The position numbers and the translations under genes were made by a program. The notes beneath the pieces were generated by a model. That model saw nothing but the letters and a program-made list of their open reading frames with translations, was not told the DNA's origin and made no database searches. From Roseiarcus sp052147395 (lineage in GTDB: Bacteria; Pseudomonadota; Alphaproteobacteria; Rhizobiales; Beijerinckiaceae): 15,368 nucleotides of DNA. The stretch covers positions 1 through 15,368 of the forward strand of contig JBKQKS010000001.1 of the NCBI GenBank assembly GCA_052147395.1, written 5' to 3'. Positions 14,443-15,368 of the stretch are shown one piece after another; the stretch's first letter is position 1, and each line of letters begins with the position of its first letter.

Positions 14443-14463
14443 GAGAGTCCTAACCAAAGATAG
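14443..14463 (+). repeat. Left terminal inverted repeat of the IS1 element
   Basis: Begins GAGAGTCCTAACC and ends AAGATAG. It matches the reverse complement of 15221-15241 at 18 of 21 bases. The stop codon of the transposase reading frame lies inside it (14450-14452). Confidence 0.88.
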
Positions 14464-15167
14464 CCCGGAAAACTGCAGCTTTTTCTGCGAAGGCGTTGAG
14501 GTTGTCGTGAAAGTAGTGGTAGATCCGCAGCGAGAGATCGACCATCTCGACGACCTTGGAGACGACTTTTGTGCGGCGGCGGAACCGTGCGAGAAAATGC
14601 CGAACGTTGCTGTTGTCCTGTTCGATGGGGATGGTCAGGTCCTTGCCGGTGAAGAGTTGGTCCTCAGGGATGAGCGGTGATAGCCCTCCCAATCACCGGT
14701 GACGAACGTCTTGCCTTCGATGCCGATTTTGTCGAGGAGCTTTTGGCATGTGGCGTCATCACGGCCACCAAGAACCCAGGCGACGGTTCTCCGAGCAATA
14801 GGGTCATAGGCTCGCCAAACCCACAGTTTCTCAGTCTTTTTTTTACAAAATGCCACATCTCGTCGAGCGTGACGACCACCATGTCGGCTTTGGTTGATGG
14901 CTCGGGAAGTTTACGCGCTTCGTCGCGGACCCAGTTGAGAACCGCCACGTCGCTGACGCCGAGAATGCGCGCGATGGAGCAAAAGCTGACGTTGCCCATG
15001 GCGTAGAGGAGCAAGGCCAGCGCCTTCATCGCCGGCGGCTTGCCGCGCGGAGGAGTCATGGTGAAATTGCAACCGCACGAGCGACAAAGGTAGCGCTGAA
15101 CGCCACGCACGATGCCGTTTTTCATGTAGTCCGCGGCGCCGCAGCGCTTGCAGCAAACTTCGCTCAT
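14450..15167 (-). pseudogene. IS1-family transposase in three frames
   Basis: DDE-type transposase split over three frames. Frame 1 (from 15167, with AGGAG before the ATG) gives a zinc-finger-like head (CCKRC and CRSCGC), a helix-turn-helix near residues 62-80 and the first catalytic block LDEMWHFV. At a run of eight A (minus strand, 14844-14837) a -1 shift leads into frame 2 (KKKTEKLWVWRAYD). IS1 elements are known for programmed -1 slippage on A-runs, so this shift may be functional. A second break at about 14674-14676, apparently one lost base in CACCG(C)CTC, moves the frame again to LIPEDQLFTGKDL and IEQDNSNVRHFLARF, ending at 14450. VTGDW at the second acidic site also has Gly where I expect Asp after Thr, suggesting catalytic loss. 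The copy is probably dead unless the second shift is a sequencing error. Confidence 0.8.
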
Positions 15168-15220
15168 GGCGGGCTCCTGTTCTTATCCCCGCCAAGGGCT
15201 TGCCACGAAAATGGTTAATT

Positions 15221-15241
15221 CTATCTTAACTTAGGACTCTC
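15221..15241 (-). repeat. Right terminal inverted repeat of the IS1 element
   Basis: Read on the minus strand it begins GAGAGTCCTAAGT and ends AAGATAG, pairing with the left end. The coding frame of the interrupted oxidoreductase reads into it and stops at TAA (15226-15228). Confidence 0.88.
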
Positions 15242-15368
15242 AGATAATGATGGCGCACCACCACCTCGCCGTCGCCGGCGCGCGGGATCGGCGCCTCGAC
15301 GAGGCGAAAGTTCGCCGGCGAGACCTTTTCGCGCGGGCGAGACTCGAGAACGATTTGCTTGTTGACGG
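15242..15368 (-). pseudogene. 5' fragment of a CurA-like NADP-dependent oxidoreductase, cut by the IS
   Basis: Reading from the right edge on the minus strand gives VNKQIVLESRP, then SPANFRLVEAPIP and GDGEVVVRHHYL. This is the N-terminus of the medium-chain NADP-dependent oxidoreductases of the CurA (curcumin reductase)/leukotriene B4 dehydrogenase group, which normally continue SLDPYMRGRM. The start codon lies a few bases beyond the window. The frame runs into the IS terminal repeat after HHYL and stops after four extra residues at 15226. The rest of the gene is absent on the other side of the IS. About 42 of roughly 335 residues remain, so no enzyme can be made. Confidence 0.75.

Larger units (their letters stand above)
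14443..15241 (-). mobile_element. IS1-family insertion sequence, 799 bp, probably inactive
   Basis: A transposase of the IS1 type lies between terminal inverted repeats at 14443-14463 and 15221-15241. The repeats agree at 18 of 21 positions: GAGAGTCCTAA, three mismatches, then AAGATAG. The length of about 800 bp fits the family. The bases outside the ends (GCTGAGAAA on the left, AGATAATGA on the right) are not a target duplication, although IS1 elements normally leave 8-9 bp. The right end cuts a CurA-like gene whose remainder is not found on the left, pointing to a deletion or recombination after insertion. Confidence 0.88.

Overview
The window is GC-rich and densely coding, with G/C-biased third codon positions and gene families typical of an alphaproteobacterium. 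The mix (OmpR/HK pair, an ECF sigma factor resembling Caulobacter SigF, a DoxX-NDH-2 fusion, a GMC/SDR/GH63 sugar module) would fit the order Hyphomicrobiales (Rhizobiales). That placement is inference; there is no rRNA or other phylogenetic marker here.

Layout. (1) 1-585: no gene I trust; a hairpin and short repeats. (2) 586-2804, minus strand: a two-component system, response regulator then histidine kinase with an ATGA overlap, transcribed leftwards from a control region near 2860-2950. (3) 3376-3966, plus strand: an ECF sigma factor with no anti-sigma gene beside it. (4) 4427-4693: a small exported Met/His-containing protein followed by a strong 15-bp hairpin. (5) 4740-5678: a long gap with only two doubtful, overlapping minus-strand ORFs. 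(6) 5679-7820: a 713-residue fusion of two DoxX-like membrane modules to a type II NADH:quinone oxidoreductase. (7) 8125-14378: a tight four-gene operon, SDR (glucose 1-dehydrogenase-like) - GMC oxidoreductase - 903-residue GH63-type glucosidase - MFS transporter, with junctions of +1, -4 and -1 nt. (8) 14443-15241: an IS1-family element, frame-disrupted, with 21-bp imperfect terminal repeats. It cuts off a CurA-like NADP-dependent oxidoreductase gene whose first codons run off the right edge.

How the parts may work together. The operon proteins show no signal peptides, so sugar processing is probably intracellular: the MFS protein moves a sugar or glycoside, the GH63 enzyme hydrolyses a glucoside, and the SDR and GMC enzymes oxidise the released sugar. 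The NDH-2 fusion could return NADH electrons to quinone. The most notable regulatory signal is a shared promoter-like pattern, GTAACn-N16-CGwA, at 4297-4322 (before the small exported protein) and 8066-8091 (before the sugar operon). The two copies also share CGGCG at the same place in the spacer. This resembles the promoter I recall for Caulobacter SigF, so the ECF factor here may control both units. That link is inferred from sequence only.
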